From the NCBI GenBank assembly GCA_016786585.1, contig JAEUUI010000007.1:124001-188000 (forward strand): 64,000 nt of DNA, given 5' to 3'. A model generated the notes under the pieces. The model saw nothing but the letters and a program-made list of their open reading frames with translations, was not told where the DNA came from and did no database searches. A program made the translations under genes and the position numbers. Origin of the DNA: Cyclobacteriaceae bacterium. Its GTDB lineage: Bacteria > Bacteroidota > Bacteroidia > Cytophagales > Cyclobacteriaceae. Positions 44,441 through 52,576 of the stretch are shown here, piece by piece; the stretch's first letter is position 1; each line of letters starts with the position of its first letter.

Positions 44441-44815
44441 ATGAAAATTCGAGAAAAAGATATTCGTGGCGGAAAAACAGACATCATATTGAAGTATGCA
44501 AAAGATGGAAGCAACTTATTTGTTGCTGAATGTAAGTTTTGGCATGGAGCGTCAGAGTGTTTAAAGGCTCTCTCCCAGCTATTTGATCGTTACCTTACAT
44601 GGAGAGACTCCAAAACATCTTTAATATTGTTCGTCTCTAACAAAGATTTTACAAACACTATCAACTCCATGAAAGCCGAAATAAAAACACATCCCTACTT
44701 CGTTAAAGAAACTGGATCAAGAGGTGAAACATCTTTCAGCTACATCTTTCATCTGCCGCAAGACAAAAACAAACAAGTCTTTTTTGAGATTATGATGTTT
44801 CATTACGACAAGTAG
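44441..44815 (+). pseudogene. 5'-truncated PD-(D/E)XK nuclease-fold gene
   Basis: The 124 residues contain RGGKTDIILKYAKDGSNLF with VAECKFWHG, the D...ExK core of restriction-endonuclease-fold proteins (Asp in KTDI, Glu-Cys-Lys in AECK). In larger relatives that I recall, this part forms the C-terminal half. Upstream in-frame codons (as far as a stop at 44381) still look like part of the family (RISFFDSSRFS) but are not preceded by a start. I infer loss of the N-terminal half. A short functional protein starting at 44441 cannot be excluded. Confidence 0.55.
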
Positions 44816-44904
44816 ATTTGAGATTATCATGTGCTTCTGTTCCTAGAAAAGGGAAATCGAAAATCCTGTTTTCAAACCTTTAACTTTATCCAAAATAATG
44901 AGCA

Positions 44905-46260
44905 ATGATCAAGTCACTTGGTGAGAAGCCAACAGCGGAAAACGTATTCGATCTGATCTCGAAGTCATCAATTTATGGAAATCTGGGGCTATTCATTGGC
45001 TCCGGCTTGCCAATGGCAGTGCTAAACAAGCACGGAGTAGATATCGCGCTATCATGGGGTGACCTTATCAAGAAATGCGCAAAAAGTTTTAAGGTACCTA
45101 TGACTCATATAAAAAGCGATGGAAGTTCCTATCCTGATATGGCAACATCGTTATGCAGGAAAGTATCTGCCAAACTTTCGGTGCCCTACGAAAAGGCTGT
45201 ACAGCTGGTAAAGCAGAAGATTGCAGATCTCACATGTCTTTATCCAGATGAACAACAACGAAAACTTTATCATTCGTTCTTTCAGGAACTGGACGCCAGC
45301 TGGATTATTACAACAAATTATGACACCGTAATTGAAAGTATTCTTACAGGCAAAGCACATCCACTTTCTTCGGAAGATCAGCTGGTAGCTCCCAAAGGCT
45401 ATATACCGATTTATCACTTGCACGGGATACGAACTAATCCTGAATCAATTATAATTACCCAGGAGGATTACATAACACTATTCAGGCCCAATCAATACAG
45501 ATTGCAAAAACTCCCGTTGATTCTCAAAGAATCCTTAACTGTGTTTATCGGATACAATATTGGAGATTTTAATGTTCAAACAGCTGTCGACTGGTCTACA
45601 AATGTGTTTTCAAACAAGGCGTCTTCCTACCCTAATGGACTCGTCCAGTTTGTTTACAAGCAAGGATCTTCAAAGTTAAAAACCTATTTTGTCAACGACA
45701 TCGTTGTTGTTGAATTTGGGGATCTCAAGAAATTACTATCTCGTCTGAGCGACATTGTAAAGAACAATCGAAGGAATGAAAAAAGAATAGTCAATAGTCT
45801 TCTCAAGGCAAACAAGGCATTCCTTACACCTACTGACGACATGATCAAAAGTTTTGTAAAGAGCCCGAAAGCAAGAGCGATTGTAGTTTACATTCTTCTG
45901 AACAATGGCAATAAATTCATCACAGGATTTTTGGAACTTCTGTCAAAAGCCTGCGATTTTATGTGGGAGGAATCCAGAAGACCGAATGCATTTAGCGCTT
46001 ACGACAAACACCTTGAAGTTCTTCTGGACATTCTCGAAACAATTGAGTTGCACAATACTCCTCCCGCACTCCTTGAGATGCTTGTCTTTAATCTCAATCG
46101 AATTTCACCATTTATTGGATCGAAACTGGGAGAATCCTATGCGGCGCACAAAACCTGGAAAGGTCGTTTTAAATACATTCCTGAACCAACTGTACTAGAG
46201 ATGAAGAAAATAGCCCGATCAATGAATTTCGATGATCTGTCAATTTTGCTTGAACGCTAA
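44905..46260 (+). CDS. SIR2-like domain protein (NAD-binding, probable defence protein)
   Basis: The 451-residue protein has a SIR2_2-type domain: LGLFIGSGLP (28-36), SWIITTNYDTVIES (136-140 TTNYD), IYHLHGI (171-174 HLHG) and VFIGYNIGDFNVQ. SIR2 domains of this kind in defence systems cleave NAD+ on phage infection. The remaining 200 or so residues are helical and unrecognised, possibly a sensor or dimer domain. It stands alone between the island's decayed genes and the att-like repeats. Confidence 0.75.
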   Translation: MIKSLGEKPTAENVFDLISKSSIYGNLGLFIGSGLPMAVLNKHGVDIALSWGDLIKKCAKSFKVPMTHIKSDGSSYPDMATSLCRKVSAKLSVPYEKAVQLVKQKIADLTCLYPDEQQRKLYHSFFQELDASWIITTNYDTVIESILTGKAHPLSSEDQLVAPKGYIPIYHLHGIRTNPESIIITQEDYITLFRPNQYRLQKLPLILKESLTVFIGYNIGDFNVQTAVDWSTNVFSNKASSYPNGLVQFVYKQGSSKLKTYFVNDIVVVEFGDLKKLLSRLSDIVKNNRRNEKRIVNSLLKANKAFLTPTDDMIKSFVKSPKARAIVVYILLNNGNKFITGFLELLSKACDFMWEESRRPNAFSAYDKHLEVLLDILETIELHNTPPALLEMLVFNLNRISPFIGSKLGESYAAHKTWKGRFKYIPEPTVLEMKKIARSMNFDDLSILLER

Positions 46261-46290
46261 GATAAATCTTGCGTTCGCCTCAAAAAGAAA

Positions 46291-46309
46291 AAGCCCCTTT
46301 GAGGGGCTT
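46291..46309 (-). terminator. Terminator hairpin next to the first tRNA-end-like repeat
   Basis: AAGCCCC-TTTGA-GGGGCTT is perfect; on the minus strand it is followed by TTTTTCTTTTTG, and on the plus strand by TTGTTGCTTTC. On the minus strand it lies about 11 bp after the CCAGCGGGATCACTA repeat, the position of a terminator after a tRNA gene. It may also end transcription of the SIR2 gene on the plus strand. Confidence 0.6.
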
Positions 46310-46320
46310 GTTGCTTTCTA

Positions 46321-46335
46321 TAGTGATCCCGCTGG
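46321..46335 (-). repeat. tRNA 3'-end-like direct repeat, copy 1 (att remnant)
   Basis: TAGTGATCCCGCTGG, on the minus strand CCAGCGGGATCACTA. This matches the 3' end of tRNA genes ending ...CCCAGCGGGATCAC as seen in Bacteroidota. No complete tRNA is present, so I interpret it as a recombination footprint. Confidence 0.55.
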
Positions 46336-46516
46336 CCTGCCTGCCGCAGGCAGGGATTACTTGCGTGATCGCCAGCTTATCCGAGTTGCAATAGAACATG
46401 ATGCGCCTCGCTGCGCGAGCCGGTTTTTCTTTTTCTCCGGCTGTGCTCAATCTGCGATTGGCACAGCCTCCTAAAAAGCAAAACGCCCCTTACGGGGCGC
46501 ATCATGTTGCTCTTAC

Positions 46517-46531
46517 TAGTGATCCCGCTGG
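46517..46531 (-). repeat. tRNA 3'-end-like direct repeat, copy 2 (att candidate)
   Basis: Exact 15-base copy of 46321-46335, also preceded (plus sense) by GTTGCT and, further upstream, by a GC-rich terminator hairpin. The spacing between the copies is 196 bp. The integrase gene lies about 1.7 kb to the right, as expected for the left end of an integrative element. Confidence 0.55.
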
Positions 46532-46722
46532 GTTAGCAATTTTATTCCTAAGTATACCTTACGCTTCCCTTAACACCCTCTTAACACGTAGGCCTCGTAA
46601 ACTTCCGAACAATCCAAACCAACATCCACCTCAAAATCCCGTGATTGCTGCCGTGATGGAGCAAATTGTTCTCGTGAATTTCAGAGCGATTGCGATGATC
46701 AGAAGTTAGAGAGGGGTTCAGA

Positions 46723-47043
46723 CTAATCGGCCAAATCTTTATAAGAATCGGCTATCATTGCTTCAATATCTTTTCGAAGGAACCGGAAGTCTTGGTCAAG
46801 TAGCTGTACTGGTCTTAACTTCTTCTTTTTGTGAATTAGATTGTTTACTGACGGGCGTGACAACTTTAGTGCCTTACAGACCTCGCTCATTGTAAGTAAT
46901 TCATCAGAGAGAGATGGCTTAAATCTTTCAAGCTCCTTTCTTATTCCTCGTAGTTCGTTCTTGATCTCATTGAGATCATCCTGAAATATCCTGCGAAGGT
47001 ATCCTCGGAAAACTTGCTCTTCGGTCAGTCCATAGTGTTCCAT
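46723..47043 (-). CDS. Excisionase-type HTH protein, paralog of 36260-36664
   Basis: From MEHYGLTEEQVFRGYLRRIF the product has 106 residues (a start at 47097 would add 18). Its second half, DELLTMSEVCKALKLSRPSV followed by NNLIHKKKKLRPVQLLDQDF, is close to the gene at 36260-36664, sharing most residues. The protein probably binds DNA as a regulator of the element. It is divergent from the next HTH gene with only 52 bp between them, so a shared operator region is likely. Confidence 0.75.
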   Translation of the reverse strand: MEHYGLTEEQVFRGYLRRIFQDDLNEIKNELRGIRKELERFKPSLSDELLTMSEVCKALKLSRPSVNNLIHKKKKLRPVQLLDQDFRFLRKDIEAMIADSYKDLAD

Positions 47044-47095
47044 ATGCTTTTTCAAACAAGATGACGAATCAAACCAAACCCAACAAAATATAATC

Positions 47096-47374
47096 ATGAT
47101 GGAAACCCAACTTTATCAGATACTTCATGGCCTTGTTACTAAAGCCATAAGTGAGACAATCAATCGGGATTTGACTCCACTGATTTCAAGAATCGGATCA
47201 CAGAGTAAAAGACTTCTGACATACACAGAAGCTATGACTCACTTGCATATCTCGAAGCCAGTCTTTTACAGATTACTAAGGCAAAACCGTTTGCGAAGGG
47301 TCCAGATCGACAAAAAGACGTTCAGGATAGACCAAGAAGACCTAATGCAATTCATTGAAAGTCAGAAAGTTTAG
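47096..47374 (+). CDS. Excisionase-like HTH protein
   Basis: The 92-residue protein contains KRLLTYTEAMTHLHISKPVFYRLLRQNRLRRVQIDKKTFRIDQEDL, a winged MerR-type HTH of the AlpA/Xis class. The N-terminal LYQILHGLVTKAISETINRD is a helix of the sort used for dimer formation. It is likely to act in excision or regulation of the nearby integrase element. A run of nine G follows the stop codon. Confidence 0.7.
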   Translation: MMETQLYQILHGLVTKAISETINRDLTPLISRIGSQSKRLLTYTEAMTHLHISKPVFYRLLRQNRLRRVQIDKKTFRIDQEDLMQFIESQKV

Positions 47375-47509
47375 CTGGGGGGGGGTTGAGAAAGTGTCCG
47401 ACCGGTATTAAAACTAACCCCCAACGTCATAGAATTCAATTTTTTGTAACCACTGACATTTGGGCATCAGTTCGCGGTTGAACTGGCTCCAACTTAACAG
47501 CATACGAAA

Positions 47510-48160
47510 ATGAAAACTGTAAAATTTGCAAACCAACACCCCAACAAATCAATCACAAGCAGGATCATTAGCCACATAATGTCTTGCGTTCGCTCCGGCA
47601 ATCAACTTCCAGCTTCAAATAAAAAAGCAATGCAATTAGCTATTGAATTACTTCCGCATGAGGCAGCAAGTAGTAGAAGTTTCAAATTAGTTCTTTTGAG
47701 AATTTTGATTCTTGCAAAATTCAAGGAGCGTCAAACTTTCGTAACCTATTCCTTTCTGATGAAAGAGATGCAGATGCCGAGTTACTTGGAATTGATTGCG
47801 TTGCTCGTTCAACTTGCGAATCAGGATATTGATAATAACGACCCAACTGTGGATTCTTTGGTTGCTAATGATGGTGATGACATGCCACCTGCCGGGCATT
47901 TTCAATGTTCTGTCAAGGGACGTTCCATTTTGGAATCAAAAGCAGACTTCGAAAAGTATCACGGCCATATGATGCAGATGCACTGCCAAAAAATGGATAC
48001 CCAACTTCGTGCGGTCCCCGTTAAAATCGCCCTCAATAATGGCAAGACAATGAAGTTAATCCCAATGACCCGCTATCTTAAATATAATCCCGCAGCGCTG
48101 CTTACTCACTCTGGGAGAAGGTACACACAGGAAATCTCAACAGTGCGGAGAGTTGCTTAA
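47510..48160 (+). CDS. Protein of unknown function next to the integrase
   Basis: The 216-residue soluble protein has no recognised motif. It has a basic N-terminal half (KSITSRIISHIMSC), an acidic stretch DIDNNDPTVDSLVANDGDD in the middle and a His/Met-rich part KYHGHMMQMHCQKMD. The gene is between the HTH gene and the integrase, both on the same strand, suggesting a role in the element's regulation or integration. Confidence 0.5.
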   Translation: MKTVKFANQHPNKSITSRIISHIMSCVRSGNQLPASNKKAMQLAIELLPHEAASSRSFKLVLLRILILAKFKERQTFVTYSFLMKEMQMPSYLELIALLVQLANQDIDNNDPTVDSLVANDGDDMPPAGHFQCSVKGRSILESKADFEKYHGHMMQMHCQKMDTQLRAVPVKIALNNGKTMKLIPMTRYLKYNPAALLTHSGRRYTQEISTVRRVA

Positions 48161-48237
48161 TCTCGCCTTAACGAAAAATCTCAAACTATATGTATTGTGA
48201 CGGACTCATCGGATAATTTTTTTTGTAAGAAAAATTC

Positions 48238-49503
48238 ATGGCTAAAACTAAGCTCTACGTTAGGTCAAGTTACATCAACTCAAAAGGAGAAGCGGCAATC
48301 TATGTGAGATACTCACACAATGATAAGACAATTGATATTGCAACTGGAGAACATATACCTCCCAAGTATTGGGATACTGCTAACCAGCAAGTTCGCAAAT
48401 CATTTCCCGGACATAGTGGAATTAACAATTTCATACTAAAAAAGAAACTTGAAATTGATACAATTCGATTGGACCTGAAAAGCAACAGAGTTGAGCCGAC
48501 AGTTGCGGCAGTTAAGGAAGCGTATATAAAAATGCAAACGCCAAAAACCGACGTTACGAACTCGGTCTCTCAGAACATGCTCGACCAGTGGAGCGACTTT
48601 GCCGCTTACCAACGCGATACTAAACGAGTAACTGAGGCTACCTTAAAACAATATAATTCAACACTTAAAAAATTGCATGACTTTGAAAGCCATATCAATT
48701 GCCTCTTGACGTTTGAAATGATGGACAATGGCTTCTTAGATGCGTTCAAAAAATATCTTTATAACAATGTCGATAGTTCTCACAATACAGTAGGTGGCAA
48801 GGTGAAGCACCTGAAAACCTTTTTGAACTGGGCACTTGACAAAGGACTAACAAACAATGTGAAATTCAAGAGCTTCAAAAAGCCATCAAGTGAAACGACA
48901 ATTGTTACTCTTACCAAAGAACAACTTGATATATTATTCTTTCTTGATTTGAAAGGTCAAAAGCGGTTAGAAAAAGCAAGGGACATTTTTGTCCTTGGAT
49001 GCTCCACAGGCCTGCGTTTTTCTGACTATTCATCGATCAATCTGGCTAACGTGAAACGCGACTATCTTGTTATTTCAACAGAGAAGACCGATGTTCAGGT
49101 TCGAATACCCCTTAATGATTATAGTCGCGCTATACTCGCAAAGTATCCTGATGGATTACCGACTATCAGTAACACTAACCTAAACAAATACCTAAAGGAA
49201 GTCGGAATTCAAGCCAAATTTTTTGAAGAACATGAGGTCACAACTTACAAGGGCGGACATAAGCAGAAGTTCTACAAACCCCTATATTTGTTACTCACCT
49301 CGCACTGCGCACGAAGGACCTTCGCGACTCAATCGTTGTCACGTGGAATGATGATGCATGATGTTATGCGAATAACTGGACACAGAGATGTCCGATCCTT
49401 TATGAAGTATGTGCATATTTCAGAGCCTCGGCTCCGGAAGGAGGTTTCCAAAGCATGGAATACCCTAGACCTGTTAAATCCAGATGAACAAAATCACCTT
49501 TGA
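48238..49503 (+). CDS. Tyrosine-type site-specific integrase
   Basis: The 421-residue recombinase has an N-terminal arm-binding domain (residues 1-100), a SAM-like core-binding domain (about 110-205) and the catalytic domain with R260 (GCSTGLRFSDY), K283 in the beta-hairpin (STEKTD), H356 and R359 (SHCARRTF), H382 (TGHRDV) and the nucleophile Y391 (KYVHIS). All key residues are present, so it is probably active. This architecture is typical for Bacteroidota integrative elements. Its proximity to the tRNA-end-like repeat at 46517 supports integration at a tRNA gene. Confidence 0.93.
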   Translation: MAKTKLYVRSSYINSKGEAAIYVRYSHNDKTIDIATGEHIPPKYWDTANQQVRKSFPGHSGINNFILKKKLEIDTIRLDLKSNRVEPTVAAVKEAYIKMQTPKTDVTNSVSQNMLDQWSDFAAYQRDTKRVTEATLKQYNSTLKKLHDFESHINCLLTFEMMDNGFLDAFKKYLYNNVDSSHNTVGGKVKHLKTFLNWALDKGLTNNVKFKSFKKPSSETTIVTLTKEQLDILFFLDLKGQKRLEKARDIFVLGCSTGLRFSDYSSINLANVKRDYLVISTEKTDVQVRIPLNDYSRAILAKYPDGLPTISNTNLNKYLKEVGIQAKFFEEHEVTTYKGGHKQKFYKPLYLLLTSHCARRTFATQSLSRGMMMHDVMRITGHRDVRSFMKYVHISEPRLRKEVSKAWNTLDLLNPDEQNHL

Positions 49504-50371
49504 ATTCTTTCAGAAATTTGTCAAGTATGGAACTGGAAATTTATCTATTAGTAAGCGCTCGATCTTAATTCGCAAGAGACTAATCCTGTCTTGTTTGCAA
49601 ATTATTGAGGATCGGCTACCACAGGTTCTTCAAGGAGAATCAAATCTAGATCAACTATCCAATGAACTGGCTGAAGTGGCGATCGTGATTCAGGCATTCG
49701 CAATTCGAAATTTCGGACTAACCCCCAATCCGGAATTTCTTGCCAAAGAAAACAAAAGTTTACAGTTTGAAAATCCCCATATGGAGTACGGGGTTCTTTC
49801 TTCGTTCGGTGTGGGGACTAACAATCTTAGCAGAGTAATTGCGAAGTGCGTCAGTATCCGTAAAAAGAAGTTCGAATCGATGCATTTACAAGTTGACCAA
49901 GTGAAACTCGGGATACCGTCCGCCATTCAAAGTCAGTTGATAGATTTTATTCAAAAATCGTTAGAGAGATTAAAGCGAGAAGAAGGGCTTAAAACTGCAC
50001 TTCGAAAAGAATTAAGTTTTAGTAATTTCATTCACATTGTTGCATCCAACGTCTCCCGATATATTCAAAAAGCCCACCTAGGATATCCTTCATTCAATGG
50101 AAAGCCTTCTCAGAATGAATTGATGATTTCTTCGTTTGTCTTAATGGCTGCTGGATACTTACCGTCACCCGCTGAATATGAAAAGAGAAAAACGGTCAAA
50201 GACTATAGAAACGTTTTAGATCGAGAGTACTTGGAAGCAACTGGGCAAAAACGGCAAGTCAGAAAGGTTCGCTATCAACCTCACCACATTGTGCTTCTTG
50301 ATAAGGTAAAGGCGCTGATGAAAGAAACCAAGGGATTTAACATTCGGCTTTTCAATTGGATGTGGCATTGA
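49484..50371 (+). CDS. Protein of unknown function overlapping the integrase
   Basis: The 295-residue protein starts 20 bp inside the integrase end, which suggests co-expression. It is mostly helical with regions ILIRKRLILSCLQIIEDRLP and ALRKELSFSNFIHIVASNVSRY. I do not recognise a family. The C-terminal part is rich in basic residues (RQVRKVRYQPHH), so nucleic-acid binding is possible. Confidence 0.5.
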   Translation: MNKITFEFFQKFVKYGTGNLSISKRSILIRKRLILSCLQIIEDRLPQVLQGESNLDQLSNELAEVAIVIQAFAIRNFGLTPNPEFLAKENKSLQFENPHMEYGVLSSFGVGTNNLSRVIAKCVSIRKKKFESMHLQVDQVKLGIPSAIQSQLIDFIQKSLERLKREEGLKTALRKELSFSNFIHIVASNVSRYIQKAHLGYPSFNGKPSQNELMISSFVLMAAGYLPSPAEYEKRKTVKDYRNVLDREYLEATGQKRQVRKVRYQPHHIVLLDKVKALMKETKGFNIRLFNWMWH

Positions 50372-50483
50372 AACCATGGGGGTTCCTTATTGCCTAAGCA
50401 CTTGCAATTTTAAACCCCATCGAGTTGTCTCATAAACCATCGGTTAGAATTTATTTTTGAGTCATCAATTACGAACACAAGTG

Positions 50484-50783
50484 ATGACTATGGAACTCAA
50501 TACAGATTTTCTCTCCGTACTATTAAAAAAGCAAGCTAAACCAATTGTTAAGGAAGCCTTCGGTGAATTCCTCGCTGAGAATGGATTGGCATTGGTGCCA
50601 ATTTCCGGACGCGATTCAACTAAGCTGCTGTCTACAGCTGAAGTTGCCAAGCTACTTGGAGTAGAACGACACAAAGTCTACGACTACATTGACAATGGTC
50701 TTCCAGCAATGCAATCAAAACCATACAAGTTTCGATTACAAGACGTCAATGAATTCATCACAACAAATTTAAAACGAAAATAA
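50484..50783 (+). CDS. Excisionase-like HTH protein
   Basis: From the ATG at 50484 (MTMELNTDF) the product has 99 residues; a TTG upstream at 50457 and an ATG at 50490 are other options. The motif STAEVAKLLGVERHKVYDYIDNGLPAMQSKPYKFRLQDVNEF is an AlpA/excisionase winged HTH. It lies just ahead of the replication genes and may control them. Confidence 0.7.
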   Translation: MTMELNTDFLSVLLKKQAKPIVKEAFGEFLAENGLALVPISGRDSTKLLSTAEVAKLLGVERHKVYDYIDNGLPAMQSKPYKFRLQDVNEFITTNLKRK

Positions 50784-50934
50784 TCTAATCAGCCAAGGCC
50801 GGGCTGTCAAATCACATACTAGTTAGTGACTCATTAGCTGCTTGTAGTGCTATTGCGAAATATCTAAATCTACTTGATCACATCTCAATGATGATGATAC
50901 AGATTCTTATTGTTCAATTTTTAATTGTAAAAAC

Positions 50935-51612
50935 ATGAAACAGATTTTAGGATTTCTACTACTCGCGTTAAAGTGGTTATCGCGTACACCATCTCAAATT
51001 CAAGTCGACACAGATAATAACCGATATGTGCTTTTGGATGACGTCAATAAAGCAATTGAGCTCGCGTACTTTCACTGGCTGCATCTCTCACAGAAGTATC
51101 GGGTGATAACTGCTAGCAAAAATTCTAGTCGAATGAGGGAGAAAGCCTTGCTCGAACTGCATTATCGAATTCAAGCACTAATCAAGGAACGACCTGAACT
51201 AAATGGCTTTGACGTCAGGAAAGGCAGTCCGTTTTTCGAGTTAATTTCTTTGAAGGCACTTTCCAAAAAAGAACTCATCGAAAAGCACGGAAGAACGGTT
51301 TTATGTATTGAGGTCGATCTCTTGAAAGACCTTGTCCTGACCATCATAACATACAACTTCTTTAAGAAATACAAAACGCGCGCAATGGAACTGTTTACAG
51401 AAGCCGAGTCAAAGATGAAGGCGTTGGTAGAGGAAAATAAGCTTCCGGGGCGCTTTAGTTGGAATACATTCGTGATCAAGGATGAAAAACAGAAAGACGA
51501 AGAATTCGACTCCTCAGCACTTAATCAGTATGGCGAATTCGATGACGGTAATTCTGAGGACGAGGCGAATAGCAACGTAGATACCGATTTAGACTCACCA
51601 GAAATCATATAA
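50935..51612 (+). CDS. Protein of unknown function ahead of the primase gene
   Basis: The 225-residue protein starts with a hydrophobic stretch (KQILGFLLLALKWLS), then a region of mixed helices, and ends in a highly acidic tail (EFDDGNSEDEANSNVDTDLD). Its stop is 2 bp before the primase start, so it belongs to the same operon. I know no family for it. Confidence 0.5.
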   Translation: MKQILGFLLLALKWLSRTPSQIQVDTDNNRYVLLDDVNKAIELAYFHWLHLSQKYRVITASKNSSRMREKALLELHYRIQALIKERPELNGFDVRKGSPFFELISLKALSKKELIEKHGRTVLCIEVDLLKDLVLTIITYNFFKKYKTRAMELFTEAESKMKALVEENKLPGRFSWNTFVIKDEKQKDEEFDSSALNQYGEFDDGNSEDEANSNVDTDLDSPEII

Positions 51613-51614
51613 CT

Positions 51615-52193
51615 ATGGAAGAGCTTGATATAGAATTCACGCGAAGTCTCCGAACAAGTGCTGAAGCATACTTCAAACTTGGCTTCAACTTAACCGGGAT
51701 CAAAGACTACAAAAAAGCGCCTTACCATAAGTGGAAAGAGTTTTTGCAAAGACGACAGAAGGAAGGCGAAGCTCTTAATCATGAGTGGTATACGCTTACG
51801 GGAATCGGGGCCATCACCGGAATAAACTCGCTGTTCTGCCTTGATTTTGACGAATGCGATCAAAGCAATATTGCGAGGTTCCTTCAAATGCTTGGTTTGC
51901 CGATGGACTACAACTGGGTTGTTATCTCCGGTAGCGGAAAAGGCTTTCACATTTGGTTTTCCAGTTTTCAATTGGAAAACGAAAGGACTAAGCTTGGCGG
52001 AGGTGTGGTAGTGTATCAACCCAAAGAAGCCGGACTTCTCAAACAAATTGAGCTGAGAATAAATCAGCATGTTGTCTTGCCGCCAAGTAAGTCGCAAACA
52101 GGTCAGTATAGGTTTTTAAATCCTAACGACCTGACGATGCGTCCAATCGAGCTTAACTATGACGCAGACGCTTTAGGAACTACAATTGATTGA
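51615..52193 (+). CDS. Prim-Pol type DNA primase/polymerase domain protein
   Basis: The 192-residue protein contains FCLDFDECDQ (metal-binding D-x-D type), VISGSGKGFHIWF and LRINQHVVLPPSKSQTGQYRFLN, the three conserved segments of bifunctional primase/polymerase (AEP) domains. It probably primes or replicates element DNA. It is followed by a PriCT-2 protein and a VapE-like helicase, the same functions that phage satellites and plasmids often carry on one polypeptide; here they are split. Confidence 0.8.
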   Translation: MEELDIEFTRSLRTSAEAYFKLGFNLTGIKDYKKAPYHKWKEFLQRRQKEGEALNHEWYTLTGIGAITGINSLFCLDFDECDQSNIARFLQMLGLPMDYNWVVISGSGKGFHIWFSSFQLENERTKLGGGVVVYQPKEAGLLKQIELRINQHVVLPPSKSQTGQYRFLNPNDLTMRPIELNYDADALGTTID

Positions 52194-52213
52194 ATCACAT
52201 AAATATCGAAATT

Positions 52214-52576
52214 ATGAATAAGAAGAAATCGTATAAATCAGCGCTTAAGTATGCGCAAGAACTCAACGACAAGAAGGTCGACATAGTTGAAGACCTTTAT
52301 GACTGGCGAATGGTTGGACTTTCTCTTTCCAACTCGTTTGGCGAAGATGGACGTTCACTGTTCCACATGGTTACCTCTGCAAATGCCGAAGACTATGATC
52401 AAGAGGAAACCGATCAAATGTTCTCGGAATGTCTTGAATCGAACAAAAGGCGCGATCCTGATTTGCCTCGCGTTACCGTAGCCTCATTTGTTAGGATGGC
52501 CCGACACGGACTGAAGGAATCAGAGAGAATTGATCCAAACAATGGCGGAGGGGACGAGTTGTATGATGGCGATTAA
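52214..52576 (+). CDS. Free-standing PriCT-2 domain protein
   Basis: From ATG at 52214 the product has 120 residues. A TTG at 52190 is in frame, but I consider the ATG better. Its central part, DLYDWRMVGLSLSNSFGEDG followed by RSLFHMVTSANAEDYDQEET, is a PriCT-2-type primase C-terminal domain. The next gene has a second copy of the same domain at its N-terminus. It starts about 20 bp after the primase gene and overlaps the VapE-like gene by 14 bp. Confidence 0.75.
   Translation: MNKKKSYKSALKYAQELNDKKVDIVEDLYDWRMVGLSLSNSFGEDGRSLFHMVTSANAEDYDQEETDQMFSECLESNKRRDPDLPRVTVASFVRMARHGLKESERIDPNNGGGDELYDGD

Larger units (their letters stand above)
46261..46722. other. Gene-free border region with terminators, REP hairpin and att-like repeats
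   Basis: No gene is supported in these 462 bp. In order there are: the terminator AAGCCCC/GGGGCTT (46291-46309), an att-like copy (46321-46335), a hairpin CCTGCCTG-CCG-CAGGCAGG (46336-46354) that looks like an inserted REP unit, a hairpin GCCGG/CCGGC near 46420-46445, the terminator CGCCCC-TTAC-GGGGCG (46484-46499), and the second att-like copy (46517-46531). The rest, to 46722, is featureless. Confidence 0.6.

Noticed and set aside
46398-46709. 103-codon open frame in the border region
   Set aside because: It runs through terminators, the att-like repeat and a proline-rich low-complexity end, has no homology I recognise, and is better explained by the repeats.
47377-47385. Run of nine G after the HTH gene stop as a phase-variation tract
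   Set aside because: It lies after the stop codon and not in a promoter or reading frame, so length changes would have no clear effect.
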